64,000 nucleotides of DNA from Mucilaginibacter sp. cycad4 (GTDB taxonomy: Bacteria > Bacteroidota > Bacteroidia > Sphingobacteriales > Sphingobacteriaceae). The stretch lies in the NCBI RefSeq assembly GCF_034263275.1, contig NZ_CP139559.1:1178001-1242000 (forward strand). The letters run 5' to 3'. A model generated the notes under the pieces. The model made no database searches. It saw only the letters and a program-made list of their open reading frames with translations, and was not told where the DNA came from. The translations under genes were made by a program, and so were the position numbers. This document shows positions 27,297 through 35,724 of the stretch, piece by piece (the first letter of the stretch is position 1; each line of letters begins with the position of its first letter).

Positions 27297-28391
27297 TTAG
27301 TTGTTTTTTAACCCGATCCGGTGGTTGCCATAATCGGTTAGGTATTCGTTGCTGATGAAAAAATCGAGACTAAAAATGGTACGGTAATCGCCCGTGTTAT
27401 TGGGGTTTTGAACTTCCGTTAGGTTTCCGGTACTCGATGTTGTGTAAGTATAAACAAAGCCTTTGTTGGTAGTTATAGTTACGGTTGAATTTGCCGGGAG
27501 ACTGCCTACTGAACTGGTTGCCAGCCTGTCTTCGATAACAGTGGTTGATGGTGTTCCGGTATCAAACAAAATCTGTCCGGAAATGGTGTTGCCATTGTAA
27601 GTAATAGTTGCAGGGATATTAGGTGAATATCCGCCGTTGTTTGAATAAGTAAGCGGGTGCATAATAAATCCAGACGATGAAAGATCACTGTTGCTTAAAC
27701 CGATAGTTAACAGATTGCTTACGTAAGTTCCGCTGGTAGAAAACAAACTCTTGTTTAATGTGGCCAGTTTAAATCCGCTTGTAAGGCTGGTGCCGGTGCT
27801 AAAAGACCTTAATGGGCTTTGAATTAAACTGGTTACATAGCTTGTACCGGGGCCAACACCAAAAACATCGCTTGCATGGGCCGATAATTGCGCGCCGGTT
27901 TCATCAACTATTTTGTAGTATAAAAAAAATGGCACTCTTTTCAACGCAAGGTTGCCCTGGCTGTCGCCAATGGTAATATTGGCGTAGGCTAAATTACCAT
28001 ATTCTTTAGTAGAGCTTAGCTGATCGCCAAAGCTTATTGTACCCTTGGTATTAGTAACCGTGATACCGTTCACAACCACCGAATCTCCGGTAAACTGGAT
28101 CCCCGATGATGTGATCATTGATGCCGGCAGGATCCCTGCGGCATCAAGCGTCATTCCCGATGAGCCTGTATCAAACACCGTGTAATAGGTTACTGCTTTT
28201 GTACCTACCAGCGTAATGGGTAAAAAAATCCGTTTGTTTACCCCACTGGCGTATTCATATAAACCAAGCGTAACGGGGGTTATTTGTGTTTGGGGCGCTA
28301 CCGTTTTATCTTTTTTACAGGAAAAAAAGGCGGCCGTTATTAATAAACAACCAATAATTTTGGAAGTAAAAAGTAAATGTTTTGCAGTCAT
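27297..28391 (-). CDS. Lipoprotein resembling a bilobed pepsin-like aspartic protease
   Basis: 364 residues with lipobox ITAAFFSC (Cys25). Two DTG motifs lie 203 residues apart: YYTVFDTGSSGMTL (D74) and GQILFDTGTPSTTV (D277). Each follows a hydrophobic strand and precedes S/T, as in the two lobes of family A1 proteases. A GVGPG at 178-182 lies where pepsins have the hydrophobic-hydrophobic-Gly element (GLG). LPITLVGTKAVTYY matches the strand before the first catalytic Asp. The known A1 flap tyrosine is not obvious. Anchored lipoprotein; the substrate and proteolytic activity are inference. A non-enzymatic relative is possible. Confidence 0.6.
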   Translation of the reverse strand: MTAKHLLFTSKIIGCLLITAAFFSCKKDKTVAPQTQITPVTLGLYEYASGVNKRIFLPITLVGTKAVTYYTVFDTGSSGMTLDAAGILPASMITSSGIQFTGDSVVVNGITVTNTKGTISFGDQLSSTKEYGNLAYANITIGDSQGNLALKRVPFFLYYKIVDETGAQLSAHASDVFGVGPGTSYVTSLIQSPLRSFSTGTSLTSGFKLATLNKSLFSTSGTYVSNLLTIGLSNSDLSSSGFIMHPLTYSNNGGYSPNIPATITYNGNTISGQILFDTGTPSTTVIEDRLATSSVGSLPANSTVTITTNKGFVYTYTTSSTGNLTEVQNPNNTGDYRTIFSLDFFISNEYLTDYGNHRIGLKNN

Positions 28392-28566
28392 ATATGTCTG
28401 TTATAAACCCGGGTGGTAATAATTACGATAAAAGAGCCATTTTATTTTGGCCTTAAAAATAGGATAACAATTTGATATGCAGGGTTAATGAGTCGATAAA
28501 ACAGGGTGTTGAACCGATTAATTATCCCGACATATAAACGTATTGAGAATACTGCTATTGTATAAA

Positions 28567-29055
28567 TTAAAGTAAATGATTGGTTTCTTTGATAATATCC
28601 ATCACAAAAGTGCTTTTTGAATGGCCAATCCCTTTTACCTCGCTTAGTTTATTTACAAAAAAGGAATGGTAACTGTCCATGCTTTCGGATACAATTTTGA
28701 GCATAAAATCAAAATCGCCCGATATGTTATAGCATTCTATCACTTCGTTAAATTCAAGTACAGCGTTAATAAAATCGGCTCCTGCTTTGCGGCTGTGCTC
28801 GCGCAGGGTTACCATACAAATAACCATGATGCGTTTGTTCAGCATCCGTTTATCTAAAATGGCAGTATAGCTTTTAATAACCGCTGCTTTTTCGAGGCGC
28901 TTAATGCGTTCATGCGTGGGCGTGGGGCTAAGGTTGATCTTTACAGCAATTTCCCGCACGGTAAGCTTGGCATTCCGTTCAACCAGCCGTAATATTTCGC
29001 AATCTTTTTCATCAAGCTGGATGCCTGTTTTTTCTTGTTCTGTTTGAAGGGCCAT
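28567..29055 (-). CDS. Lrp/AsnC-family transcriptional regulator
   Basis: 162 residues. N-terminal winged HTH: LDEKDCEILRLVERNAKLTV and REIAVKINLSPTPTHERIKR (about 15-70). C-terminal RAM/ASNC domain: MVICMVTLREHSRKAGADF and EVIECYNISGDFDFMLKIV, with GDFD in place. Diverges from a DHA2 exporter 125 bp away, so it probably controls that exporter in response to an amino acid or related ligand. Confidence 0.9.
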   Translation of the reverse strand: MALQTEQEKTGIQLDEKDCEILRLVERNAKLTVREIAVKINLSPTPTHERIKRLEKAAVIKSYTAILDKRMLNKRIMVICMVTLREHSRKAGADFINAVLEFNEVIECYNISGDFDFMLKIVSESMDSYHSFFVNKLSEVKGIGHSKSTFVMDIIKETNHLL

Positions 29056-29152
29056 AATAGGATGCTGATGGGATGTTTGTTCTTTTGAAATGCTTTAGTT
29101 TTAAATTATGTTCCAAAATTATAATAAATAATGTTATTAATTTCTATTGATA

Positions 29153-29160
29153 TAGTTTTG
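29153..29160 (+). promoter_or_regulatory. Bacteroidota -7 box before the second exporter
   Basis: TAGTTTTG matches TAnnTTTG exactly and lies 20 bp before the ATG at 29181. No clear TTTG -33 element precedes it. The region between the divergent Lrp and exporter genes is AT-rich. Confidence 0.5.
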
Positions 29161-29180
29161 AAAGGACATAAATTAAAATT

Positions 29181-30593
29181 ATGGCACAAAAAAAGAACAA
29201 AGTCTTGATCATAGCCTCTATGGCCATATTTGTCGAAGCGCTTGACATCGCTATCATTAACCTCACCATTCCGGCAATACAAAAGCAGTTTCTTGTAAGT
29301 AACGACCAGGTTCAATGGCTGCAAACGCTTTATGTGTTATTATACGGCGGCTTCCTGATCATAGGGGGGAAGCTGTCTGATGTTGCCGGGCCAAAGAAGG
29401 TCTTTATTACTGGTGCGGTATTGTTCCTGTTAACTTCATTAGGGGCCGGCTTATCAGGCACTTTCGCGTTTCTTAGTTTATCGAGGGCTGTACAAGGCCT
29501 GGCGGCAGCGCTGATCATGCCGTCAGCACTTTCCATAGTAACACATACTTTTACCGAAGAGCAGGAGCGGAGCAAGGCCATCGGGATCTTTAGCTCATTC
29601 GCGGCAGTTGGTTCGGGAAGCGGCCTTTCCATCGGCGGAATCATCAGCACCTATATGGGCTGGCATTGGGTGTTTTTGATCAATGTGCCAATACTCGCTT
29701 TTATTATTGTTGTAGGCTGGGTAAGCCTGGCTAATGATGCCCCTGAACAAAAGCAGCCATCGCCCGATCTGTTTTCAGGTATTTTATTGGTGATGGGCTT
29801 GCTCATGCTTAGCTATGGTGTGCACCAGCTTGCAGATCTCGAACAACGATACACTTTTATGATGCTTTGTGCCATAGGCGTTATTATTTGCATGAGGTTA
29901 TTATACATTCGTTTAACCCGTAGTGCAAATCCATTGATCGATCTTTCAGTTTTTAAAGCGCCATCAGTTATTACGGCAAATGGCGTATTCATTTTGTTAG
30001 GTGCGTTTTTTACCGGGTACCTTTTCATTATATCTCAATTATTGCAAAAAGACATGCATTACACCGCAGCTCGATCGGGCCTGTTACTGGTGCCTTTTAG
30101 TATATTATCAGCCATTGTGGCTAAGTTTATGCTGCCTGGCATCATGAAACGGTTCACAACCGAACAAACCGGATTGTTGGGTATGAGCTGTATGTTAACC
30201 GGCGGGCTGGTTTTAATTTGCGCGGTATTCACAAGCTACTCTCTCCCTTTACTGCTTCTATCTGCTGCTTTTATATCCGGTTTAGGTATGACCATCTGTT
30301 TTACAAGCTTATCGGTACTTGCTGTAAAAAACATTCCCAAACAACACTACGGATTGGCATCAAGCCTGGGTACTACCGCTTACTTTTTAGGAGCCGGGGT
30401 AGGTTTATCTATACTCACACTATTTATGCAAAAAAGCGATGACGGTGCTTCAGTGAGCACTTTATCGCTGGTTATACTTAGTATGTATGCTTTAATTGGC
30501 TTGCTATGGCTCATTATTTACATTGTAAATTCGGTAGCCGGGAACATGCCTGTATCATTAAATGAATCACAAAGACTGCCCGACGTTTTTTAA
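29181..30593 (+). CDS. DHA2-family MFS exporter, 14 TM
   Basis: 470 residues. TM1 carries FVEALDIAIINLTIPAIQ, the DHA2 signature. The motif A loop is GGKLSDVAGPKKVFI and the motif C region is GSGSGLSIGGIISTYMGWHW. It has about 14 hydrophobic segments, ending with a short cytosolic tail. Probable proton-driven exporter of drugs or an amino-acid-like compound, given the divergent Lrp regulator. The 3' end overlaps the convergent DinB gene by 27 bp. Confidence 0.88.
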   Translation: MAQKKNKVLIIASMAIFVEALDIAIINLTIPAIQKQFLVSNDQVQWLQTLYVLLYGGFLIIGGKLSDVAGPKKVFITGAVLFLLTSLGAGLSGTFAFLSLSRAVQGLAAALIMPSALSIVTHTFTEEQERSKAIGIFSSFAAVGSGSGLSIGGIISTYMGWHWVFLINVPILAFIIVVGWVSLANDAPEQKQPSPDLFSGILLVMGLLMLSYGVHQLADLEQRYTFMMLCAIGVIICMRLLYIRLTRSANPLIDLSVFKAPSVITANGVFILLGAFFTGYLFIISQLLQKDMHYTAARSGLLLVPFSILSAIVAKFMLPGIMKRFTTEQTGLLGMSCMLTGGLVLICAVFTSYSLPLLLLSAAFISGLGMTICFTSLSVLAVKNIPKQHYGLASSLGTTAYFLGAGVGLSILTLFMQKSDDGASVSTLSLVILSMYALIGLLWLIIYIVNSVAGNMPVSLNESQRLPDVF

Positions 30594-31103
30594 CTGGTGA
30601 ATGTGCTTTTGGGTATGATAGCAAATAAGGTAGAGCCATTCTACCCGGGTAAGCTCACCGAAAAAAGGAACTACCAGGTCAGTACTAATAGCATAGAGAT
30701 CTTTGGAGTTAATTACATCTCTAACCTGGACGATAACTGTTTGTAATAATTCGATAAGCTCAGATTTATTATGCGGCCCGTCTGATGGTAATATGCCTGG
30801 GGCTGATTTGAATTTAGCCTCAAAATCAAGGAACAGGTCTTTTATCATTTTTACCTTTTCGGCCGGATCTCTTTCTGCTGCTTTGTCGGCTCCGTTAAGT
30901 ACCGGAACAAGTTGTAAAGCCGATTTAAAAACATGTTCAGCTATCTGCCCGGCTGTCCATCCGCCATAGGGGGGTTCAATATTAATTTGCTGCTCATTAA
31001 ATAAAGCAATGGTTGATAGCAGATTACCGGCAGTATCTTCAAATACTGTCAATAAGTTAATACGGGCATCGGTTTGGAGGGTGGTGGTTATTTGATTTTT
31101 CAT
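30567..31103 (-). CDS. DinB-like four-helix protein
   Basis: 178 residues, all helical. GGWTAGQIAEHVFKSA carries the first metal-ligand histidine of DinB/YfiT-like proteins, and RVEWLYLICYHTQKHIHQLKN carries the C-terminal HTxxHxxQ pair. Members bind a metal and several act as thiol transferases; the partner thiol here is unknown. Overlaps the exporter 3' end. Confidence 0.75.
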   Translation of the reverse strand: MKNQITTTLQTDARINLLTVFEDTAGNLLSTIALFNEQQINIEPPYGGWTAGQIAEHVFKSALQLVPVLNGADKAAERDPAEKVKMIKDLFLDFEAKFKSAPGILPSDGPHNKSELIELLQTVIVQVRDVINSKDLYAISTDLVVPFFGELTRVEWLYLICYHTQKHIHQLKNVGQSL

Positions 31104-31210
31104 GATGTTTTGAAGATTGATTTATACAAATCTCCATGCAAAATCAAAATTTAAACCTTGTCGTTTGCGCCATAATTAGGGTAGTTTTGTGCCATTGTAT
31201 GTACAGGCGT

Positions 31211-31624
31211 TTAGCTTTTTTTCTCGCCCAGGGAAAACCAATTACCAGAGTCGTCTTTGAATAGGGCCTCAAAACCGTAAAACTCTTTAGTAGGGGCTTT
31301 AGTGAACGCAACACCTTTCGCCTTTAATTCCTCGTAAGTAGCTATAAGGTCGTTGCATTCAAAAACGCCGAAACCAAAGGTGCCGCGCTGTACTAATTCG
31401 CGCATTTGATTTGCCGATTGTGCGTCGAACATCATGCCCTCACTTATGGCCATTAATGATATTTCCAGTTCGGGCTGCCCGGGAGGACATACAGTAAGCC
31501 AGCGCATTCCCGGCCCCATGGCAGCATCTGTATTTACGGTAAAGCCTAATTTGTTTACATAAAAATCATAAGCGCTGTCCTGGTCAAGTACAAATACGCT
31601 TACATGGTTTAATTTGGTTATCAT
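31211..31624 (-). CDS. VOC superfamily protein
   Basis: 137 residues from the ATG at 31624. A longer open frame upstream runs through the AraC gene region and is not credible as protein. ITKLNHVSVFVLDQDSAYDFY opens the first VOC half. The C-terminal half has FTKAPTKEFYGFEALFKDDSGNWFSL, ending with the usual final strand. It resembles the small glyoxalase-like proteins often next to AraC-type regulators. Last gene of a three-gene minus-strand cluster with AraC and FAD oxidoreductase. Confidence 0.8.
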   Translation of the reverse strand: MITKLNHVSVFVLDQDSAYDFYVNKLGFTVNTDAAMGPGMRWLTVCPPGQPELEISLMAISEGMMFDAQSANQMRELVQRGTFGFGVFECNDLIATYEELKAKGVAFTKAPTKEFYGFEALFKDDSGNWFSLGEKKS

Positions 31625-31673
31625 TTTGTGTTGTTTTGATAAACCAAAAGTCGGTATCAAAAAAGAACCTGGT

Positions 31674-32111
31674 TTATTGAAAATTGCGATTTTGCAACCA
31701 TTCCTTTTCCCGGGCAAAACAACCGGGTATAAATTTGAGGGGCGATTGCAACATCTCCGCTTGCCGTTTAAGTTCTGTCTGCTGATAGTTTGCCGGAGAG
31801 CAGGAGGTGATCCTTTTAAATAAAGCAGAAAATGAGCTAACACTGTCAAACCCAACGGCATAACAAACATCAGCAACAGGGAGGCCCTTTTTTAATAGCA
31901 GCCGGGCGTTTTCAACCCGCACCTGGATGAGGTACTGATGCGGTGTTTTACCGTAGATGTTTTTAAACAGCCTGATGAAATGATATTTGGAAAAATAGGC
32001 CTCGTCGGCAATATCGTTCAGGTCAATAGGGTCATGATAATTTTTATCAATGAACAACTTAGCCTGAACAAGCCTGCGGTAAAGGTATATTTGGGGTAAT
32101 TGATCAGCCAT
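31674..32111 (-). CDS. AraC-family transcriptional regulator (DNA-binding domain only)
   Basis: 145 residues consisting almost only of the double HTH: LVQAKLFIDKNYHDPIDLND, IADEAYFSKYHFIRLFKNIYG, TPHQYLIQVRVENARLLL and VADVCYAVGFDSVSSFSALF. No sensor domain is attached, a short form seen beside VOC genes. Gap of 39 bp from the FAD oxidoreductase and 49 bp to the VOC gene suggests one transcript. Confidence 0.88.
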   Translation of the reverse strand: MADQLPQIYLYRRLVQAKLFIDKNYHDPIDLNDIADEAYFSKYHFIRLFKNIYGKTPHQYLIQVRVENARLLLKKGLPVADVCYAVGFDSVSSFSALFKRITSCSPANYQQTELKRQAEMLQSPLKFIPGCFAREKEWLQNRNFQ

Positions 32112-32150
32112 TTCAGGTATAAATATCGGCTTTTATTATTTGAAAATGCG

Positions 32151-33353
32151 CTATCTGTTAAAACTGAACAATTGTACATGCTCATTCTTTTTTCCCAGGA
32201 TAAGATCATGGATAATTTCGGCTGCAATTACACTGAAAGTGATGCCATTGCCTCCAAAGCCAAGCGCAAAATAGGTATTCGGCCTTTCGGGGATACTACC
32301 GATGTAAGGCAAGCCATCTTTGGTGCTTGCAAAAGCTCCGGCCCAGCTAAAGTCGGCTTTTAAAGGGATATGGGGCATTTTTTTGAGAAAGGCTTGCTGT
32401 AGCATGGCGGCCTTCCGTTTAATAACAGAAGGCGGGATATGCGGATGATGAAAAGGGTCATCCCGGCCGCCAACAAGGATGCGGTTTTCACTTACAGCCC
32501 TGAAGTACATGTAGGGTATGGCAGTTTCCCAAACCAAACTGTTTTTATACCAGAAACGTACATCGGGCAAAGGCTCCGAAACCAGCGCGTAAGTTGAGTT
32601 AATTTCGGCTATTTTTTTGGGGATATATTTTAAACTTTCGTAACCGCACGCAATAACCAGTTTTTTAGCTTTGATAATGGAGCCGTTGCCGGTTTGCAGC
32701 GTGATGCCTTGTTTATGATGTTCAATGGTTTTAATATCGGTGTTGCTGTACACTTTATGACCGGCTTCGCCAAAATTTTTAAGTAAAGCATGAGTAAGCA
32801 GATACGCATCAACCTCACCGCCATCTGCTGAGAAAATCGCCCCAGGAGCTTTAAACCCGAATTTCTGTTCAATTTCATCAGCTTCGAGCCATTGTACCTC
32901 AAAGCCATGGCTTTTACGGAGGTGATATTCCTGATTTAGTGCATTTGTATGTGTTTTGAAGCTCGCATGTTGCAAACTTGGCTTCAGGCTAAAATCAAAA
33001 GCAGGTTTAAGTGATTTACATAGATCGGCAATATCGTAAATAGCTTTGCGGCAAAGTTGATAGCTTGTTACAGCATTAGCTTCGCCAACCAGGTCTTTTA
33101 AAGATATAAGGGGCGTATCAATTTCATATTGCAGAAAAGCGGTGCTGGCCGCGGTACTACCCATACCAACGTGGCGCTTATCAAAAACAGCGATACTTAA
33201 ACCCGAGTTGCGGAGCTGCCAGGCTGTTAAAGCAGCGCTGATGCCGGCTCCTATAATGGCCACATCCAGGTTCAAATCTTTTTGAAGAGAAGGGTAGGAG
33301 GCAATTATGCCATTTTTCATTAGCCAGTAAGGCTGTTGCTCGTATAAATTCAT
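32151..33353 (-). CDS. FAD-dependent oxidoreductase (DAO family)
   Basis: 400 residues. N-terminal Rossmann motif DVAIIGAGISAALTAWQLRN (about 29-48), followed by FDKRHVGMGSTAASTAFLQY as in glycine/amino-acid oxidases of the DAO family. KAKKLVIACGYES supports the second FAD contact. The C-terminal DGLPYIGSIPERPNTYFALG and GGNGITFSVIAAEIIHD close the FAD site. No Rieske domain follows, unlike some longer relatives. Likely oxidises an amine or amino acid; substrate not readable. Confidence 0.85.
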   Translation of the reverse strand: MNLYEQQPYWLMKNGIIASYPSLQKDLNLDVAIIGAGISAALTAWQLRNSGLSIAVFDKRHVGMGSTAASTAFLQYEIDTPLISLKDLVGEANAVTSYQLCRKAIYDIADLCKSLKPAFDFSLKPSLQHASFKTHTNALNQEYHLRKSHGFEVQWLEADEIEQKFGFKAPGAIFSADGGEVDAYLLTHALLKNFGEAGHKVYSNTDIKTIEHHKQGITLQTGNGSIIKAKKLVIACGYESLKYIPKKIAEINSTYALVSEPLPDVRFWYKNSLVWETAIPYMYFRAVSENRILVGGRDDPFHHPHIPPSVIKRKAAMLQQAFLKKMPHIPLKADFSWAGAFASTKDGLPYIGSIPERPNTYFALGFGGNGITFSVIAAEIIHDLILGKKNEHVQLFSFNR

Positions 33354-33530
33354 GGATTTGAACAGCTATGACAGAACAACATGAAACTCCTTTTTAAGTT
33401 TTTTAACTGAAAATCAAGTGTAATAACAAGGATGTTCAGGCTTGCGAAAAATCATGAAGAATTTATTTTAAGGCAATATTTTGTTAATGAGCGGATTATA
33501 TGGGGGCTCAAAAAATCTTTCAAAAAAAAT

Positions 33531-33560
33531 TTTGCAACTTGATTTAAAATCCTACTTTTG
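33531..33560 (+). promoter_or_regulatory. Bacteroidota promoter of the tRNA-Pro gene
   Basis: TTTG at 33531-33534 and TACTTTTG at 33553-33560 are separated by 18 nt, an almost ideal match to the TTTG/TAnnTTTG promoter. The tRNA begins 18 bp after the -7 box. Confidence 0.8.
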
Positions 33561-33578
33561 CACACCCAATCAGGGAGA

Positions 33579-33652
33579 CGGGATGTAGCGTAGCCCGGTA
33601 TCGCGCCACATTTGGGATGTGGAGGCCGCAGGTTCGAATCCTGCCATCCCGA
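33579..33652 (+). tRNA. tRNA-Pro (anticodon TGG), copy 1
   Basis: A 74 nt cloverleaf: acceptor CGGGATG paired with CATCCCG, anticodon stem CCACA/TGTGG with loop TTTGGGA giving anticodon TGG, T-arm GCAGG-TTCGAAT-CCTGC, discriminator A. No encoded CCA. Preceded by a near-consensus promoter and followed by a terminator. Confidence 0.95.
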
Positions 33653-33673
33653 CAAAAAGCGATACCAAGTGTC

Positions 33674-33706
33674 AAAACCCTCTAAATTGAAAGTTTAGAG
33701 GGTTTT
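33674..33706 (+). terminator. Terminator after tRNA-Pro copy 1
   Basis: A 13 bp stem, AAAACCCTCTAAA with TTTAGAGGGTTTT, loop TTGAAAG, then CTTTTCTG. It ends the first tRNA transcript. Confidence 0.85.
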
Positions 33707-33751
33707 CTTTTCTGATTGGTGTAATAACATACCAGCATAAGCTGAATAAAA

Positions 33752-33825
33752 CGGGATGTAGCGTAGCCCGGTATCGCGCCACATTTGGGATGTGGAGGCC
33801 GCAGGTTCGAATCCTGCCATCCCGA
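33752..33825 (+). tRNA. tRNA-Pro (anticodon TGG), copy 2
   Basis: Identical in all 74 bases to the copy at 33579-33652. It starts 173 bp later, as part of a tandem duplication that also copies the terminator. The 38 bp between the first terminator and this tRNA hold no good TTTG/TAnnTTTG promoter, so expression may depend on readthrough. Confidence 0.93.
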
Positions 33826-33846
33826 CAAAAAGCGATACCAAGTGTC

Positions 33847-33879
33847 AAAGCCCTCTGAATTGAAAGTTTAGAGGGCTTT
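33847..33879 (+). terminator. Terminator after tRNA-Pro copy 2, with compensatory change
   Basis: AAAGCCCTCTGAA pairs with TTTAGAGGGCTTT around the same TTGAAAG loop. Relative to copy 1, one A-T pair has become G-C on both sides and another A-T has become G.U, keeping the stem intact. Confidence 0.85.
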
Positions 33880-34075
33880 CTTTTTACAGATCCATTCTTA
33901 CTTCTTTCGGTTTCCTGAGTTCTTCTTAACAGAGATCAAAGAAAGTCATGCCTTTGCTTGTAAGCATATTTTGTCGCAATTCTCCCCCTAAGTAGTCGTT
34001 TTTGCACTATATTAAATTCTGAAATGAGTTCCATCTTTGTATTGTTAACAAAGCTCTAACTAAAACTTAAACGTT

Positions 34076-34942
34076 ATGAAAAATTTACTCAAAGCACTTA
34101 ACCCTCTTAAATCAATATTGGTAATTGCAATTATGTGTGCAGTATCCCGAGCAAACGGACAACAAATCAAACCTTCTAACAGTGGTTATGCACCTGTTAA
34201 CGGCATCAAAATTTATTACGAAGTATAAGGTAAACCTCTCATTTTATTGCATGGTGCTTTTATGACAATTGAAGGAAACTGGACCGAATCGATCCCTGAA
34301 TTGTTAAAAAACAGGAAAGTAATTGCCATTGAACTACAGGGACATGGGCATACACAGTTTTCAGATAGAAAATTATCATATGCCACCTTAGCAAGTGATG
34401 TGGAAGGAGTGATGGATTACCTGAAAATTGACAGTGCCGATGTAGCAGGATATAGTATGGGCGGCTCTGTGGCTTACAAGTTTGCTATACAAAGCCCTAA
34501 ACGGTTAAGAAAATTAGTGATCATTTCTTCTACTTATAAAAGCAGTGGTTGGCTGCCCGAAATAACCAATGCCTTTAAGGCATGGAAGCCTGAACTTTTT
34601 ATAAACACTCCTATGAAAGCCGCGTACGATGCAGTAGCACCAGATCAAACAAAATGGTCAAAGTTTATAGAACAGATGATTGCTTTCGCTCAGGAGCCAT
34701 TCGACTTTGGTGACGCAAATATTTCAAAAATTTCTGCGCCTGTATTGATCATAGCCGGTGACAATGATGGGCTGGATAAAATTGAATTGGCAAAAACATA
34801 TAAATTATTGGGAGGTAGTGTTGCTGCTGATCTGGGGCCAATGCCAAAATCGCAGCTGGCCATTATCCCTTCACAGGGACATGTAAGCCTGATGATGCAG
34901 ACAACAACGATTTTGACTTATTTGAACAATTTTTTAAAATAA
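34076..34942 (+). pseudogene. Alpha/beta hydrolase with an in-frame stop codon
   Basis: The reading frame starts with ATG at 34076 (signal segment LKSILVIAIMCAVSRANGQQ) and reads NGIKIYYEV before a TAA at 34226-34228. The same frame continues with GKPLILLHGAF to a stop at 34942. The downstream part has all catalytic landmarks of an alpha/beta hydrolase: oxyanion HG, nucleophile elbow GYSMGG, acid in AGDNDGLD and histidine in SQGHVS. Homologues usually read YYEVYG or YYEVHG here, so one nonsense change (for example TAT to TAA) explains it. Restarting at the TTG at 34247 would lack signal and N-terminal strands. A sequencing error is also possible. Confidence 0.8.
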
Positions 34943-35144
34943 GCTGACGGATCTGCTTGCCAATAAAAAAGTTACTGGCTTAGCTTTGAGATCATAAGCA
35001 GCCCCGCGCAGGCGATGATGTCGTGAATATTTGAAAGGGGAGTTCAATTGATCCTTTGAAGAAATGTTTTGAATCTCCTTTTCTCATTAAACACTTTTCA
35101 ATCAAATCTTCATCGTAATTGTTGTTGCCTAAAAAGGAGGAAGC

Positions 35145-35339
35145 ATGCCCTGGTATAACGGAGACTACCCGCCATCTTACAAAAATCAACCTCCCAAATT
35201 GCGGGAAAAGGCGGTAGAAATTGCTAATGAAATTTTGAAGGAAAGCGGCGATGAAGGCATTGCCATAGCTACAGGTTTAAAAAAGGCACGGGAATATTTT
35301 AAAGATCATCCCGAAGAAGCAGATGCTGACGATGATTAA
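35145..35339 (+). CDS. Small YdaT-like protein
   Basis: 64 residues: MPWYNGDYPPSYKNQPPKLR then EKAVEIANEILKESGDEGIA and an acidic tail DADDD. The pattern (MPW.. DYP.S.KN.P..LR.KA.EIAN.LL..G..EG.AIA.G..KA) is known from small stress-associated proteins such as the N-terminal part of Bacillus YdaT; function unclear. Unusually for this phylum a strong AGGAGG lies 4 bp before the ATG (35135-35140). Confidence 0.75.
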   Translation: MPWYNGDYPPSYKNQPPKLREKAVEIANEILKESGDEGIAIATGLKKAREYFKDHPEEADADDD

Positions 35340-35352
35340 ATTGTTCAGGAGG

Positions 35353-35724
35353 CTAATCAAATATAGCAGCGCTTTTAGGGGTTACTTTACCGATCCTTTT
35401 ATCCCTGCGCGAAACAAGTTCGCACAACTGTATTGCCGAACTTTCAAAATCATCGTGGCTGTCACTAAGCAGGAGCCAGGCCGTATCAAAGCCCTCGTCT
35501 AATACAAAATCAGTGATGGTCGGTATCTCCGCTTTGAGGCTGGCATGTTCTTCCTGCCTGGTAGAGATCCAAATGCCGTTATGCTGCGGATTTTTGCTAA
35601 CCCTTCGGAAGATCAGCACAATTTTTTTATCGAAATAGATATAGAACATGCCTACAGCCCGCTTGATGATAATGCCGGCCGGCAGGTAATCGAGCAGAAA
35701 GTCAAAAGGCACCGGTTTTTTCAT
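35353..35724 (-). CDS. TfoX/YjbR-like small protein
   Basis: 123 residues. FLLDYLPAGIIIKRAVGMFYIYFDKKIVLI resembles the start of TfoX-N-type folds in which an R..F...Y...K pattern is kept. The second half, ISTRQEEHASLKAEIPTITD and CELVSRRDKRIGKVTPK, matches a widespread family of about 120 residues without known function. Cytosolic. Ends 13 bp after the convergent YdaT-like stop. Confidence 0.6.
   Translation of the reverse strand: MKKPVPFDFLLDYLPAGIIIKRAVGMFYIYFDKKIVLIFRRVSKNPQHNGIWISTRQEEHASLKAEIPTITDFVLDEGFDTAWLLLSDSHDDFESSAIQLCELVSRRDKRIGKVTPKSAAIFD

Noticed and set aside
31625..31876. N-terminal extension of the VOC protein
   Set aside because: The extension runs opposite normal codon use and through the AraC gene; the domain begins exactly at the ATG at 31624.
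33452..33655. 67-codon minus-strand ORF across the tRNA
   Set aside because: It lies opposite the tRNA-Pro gene and its composition follows from that.
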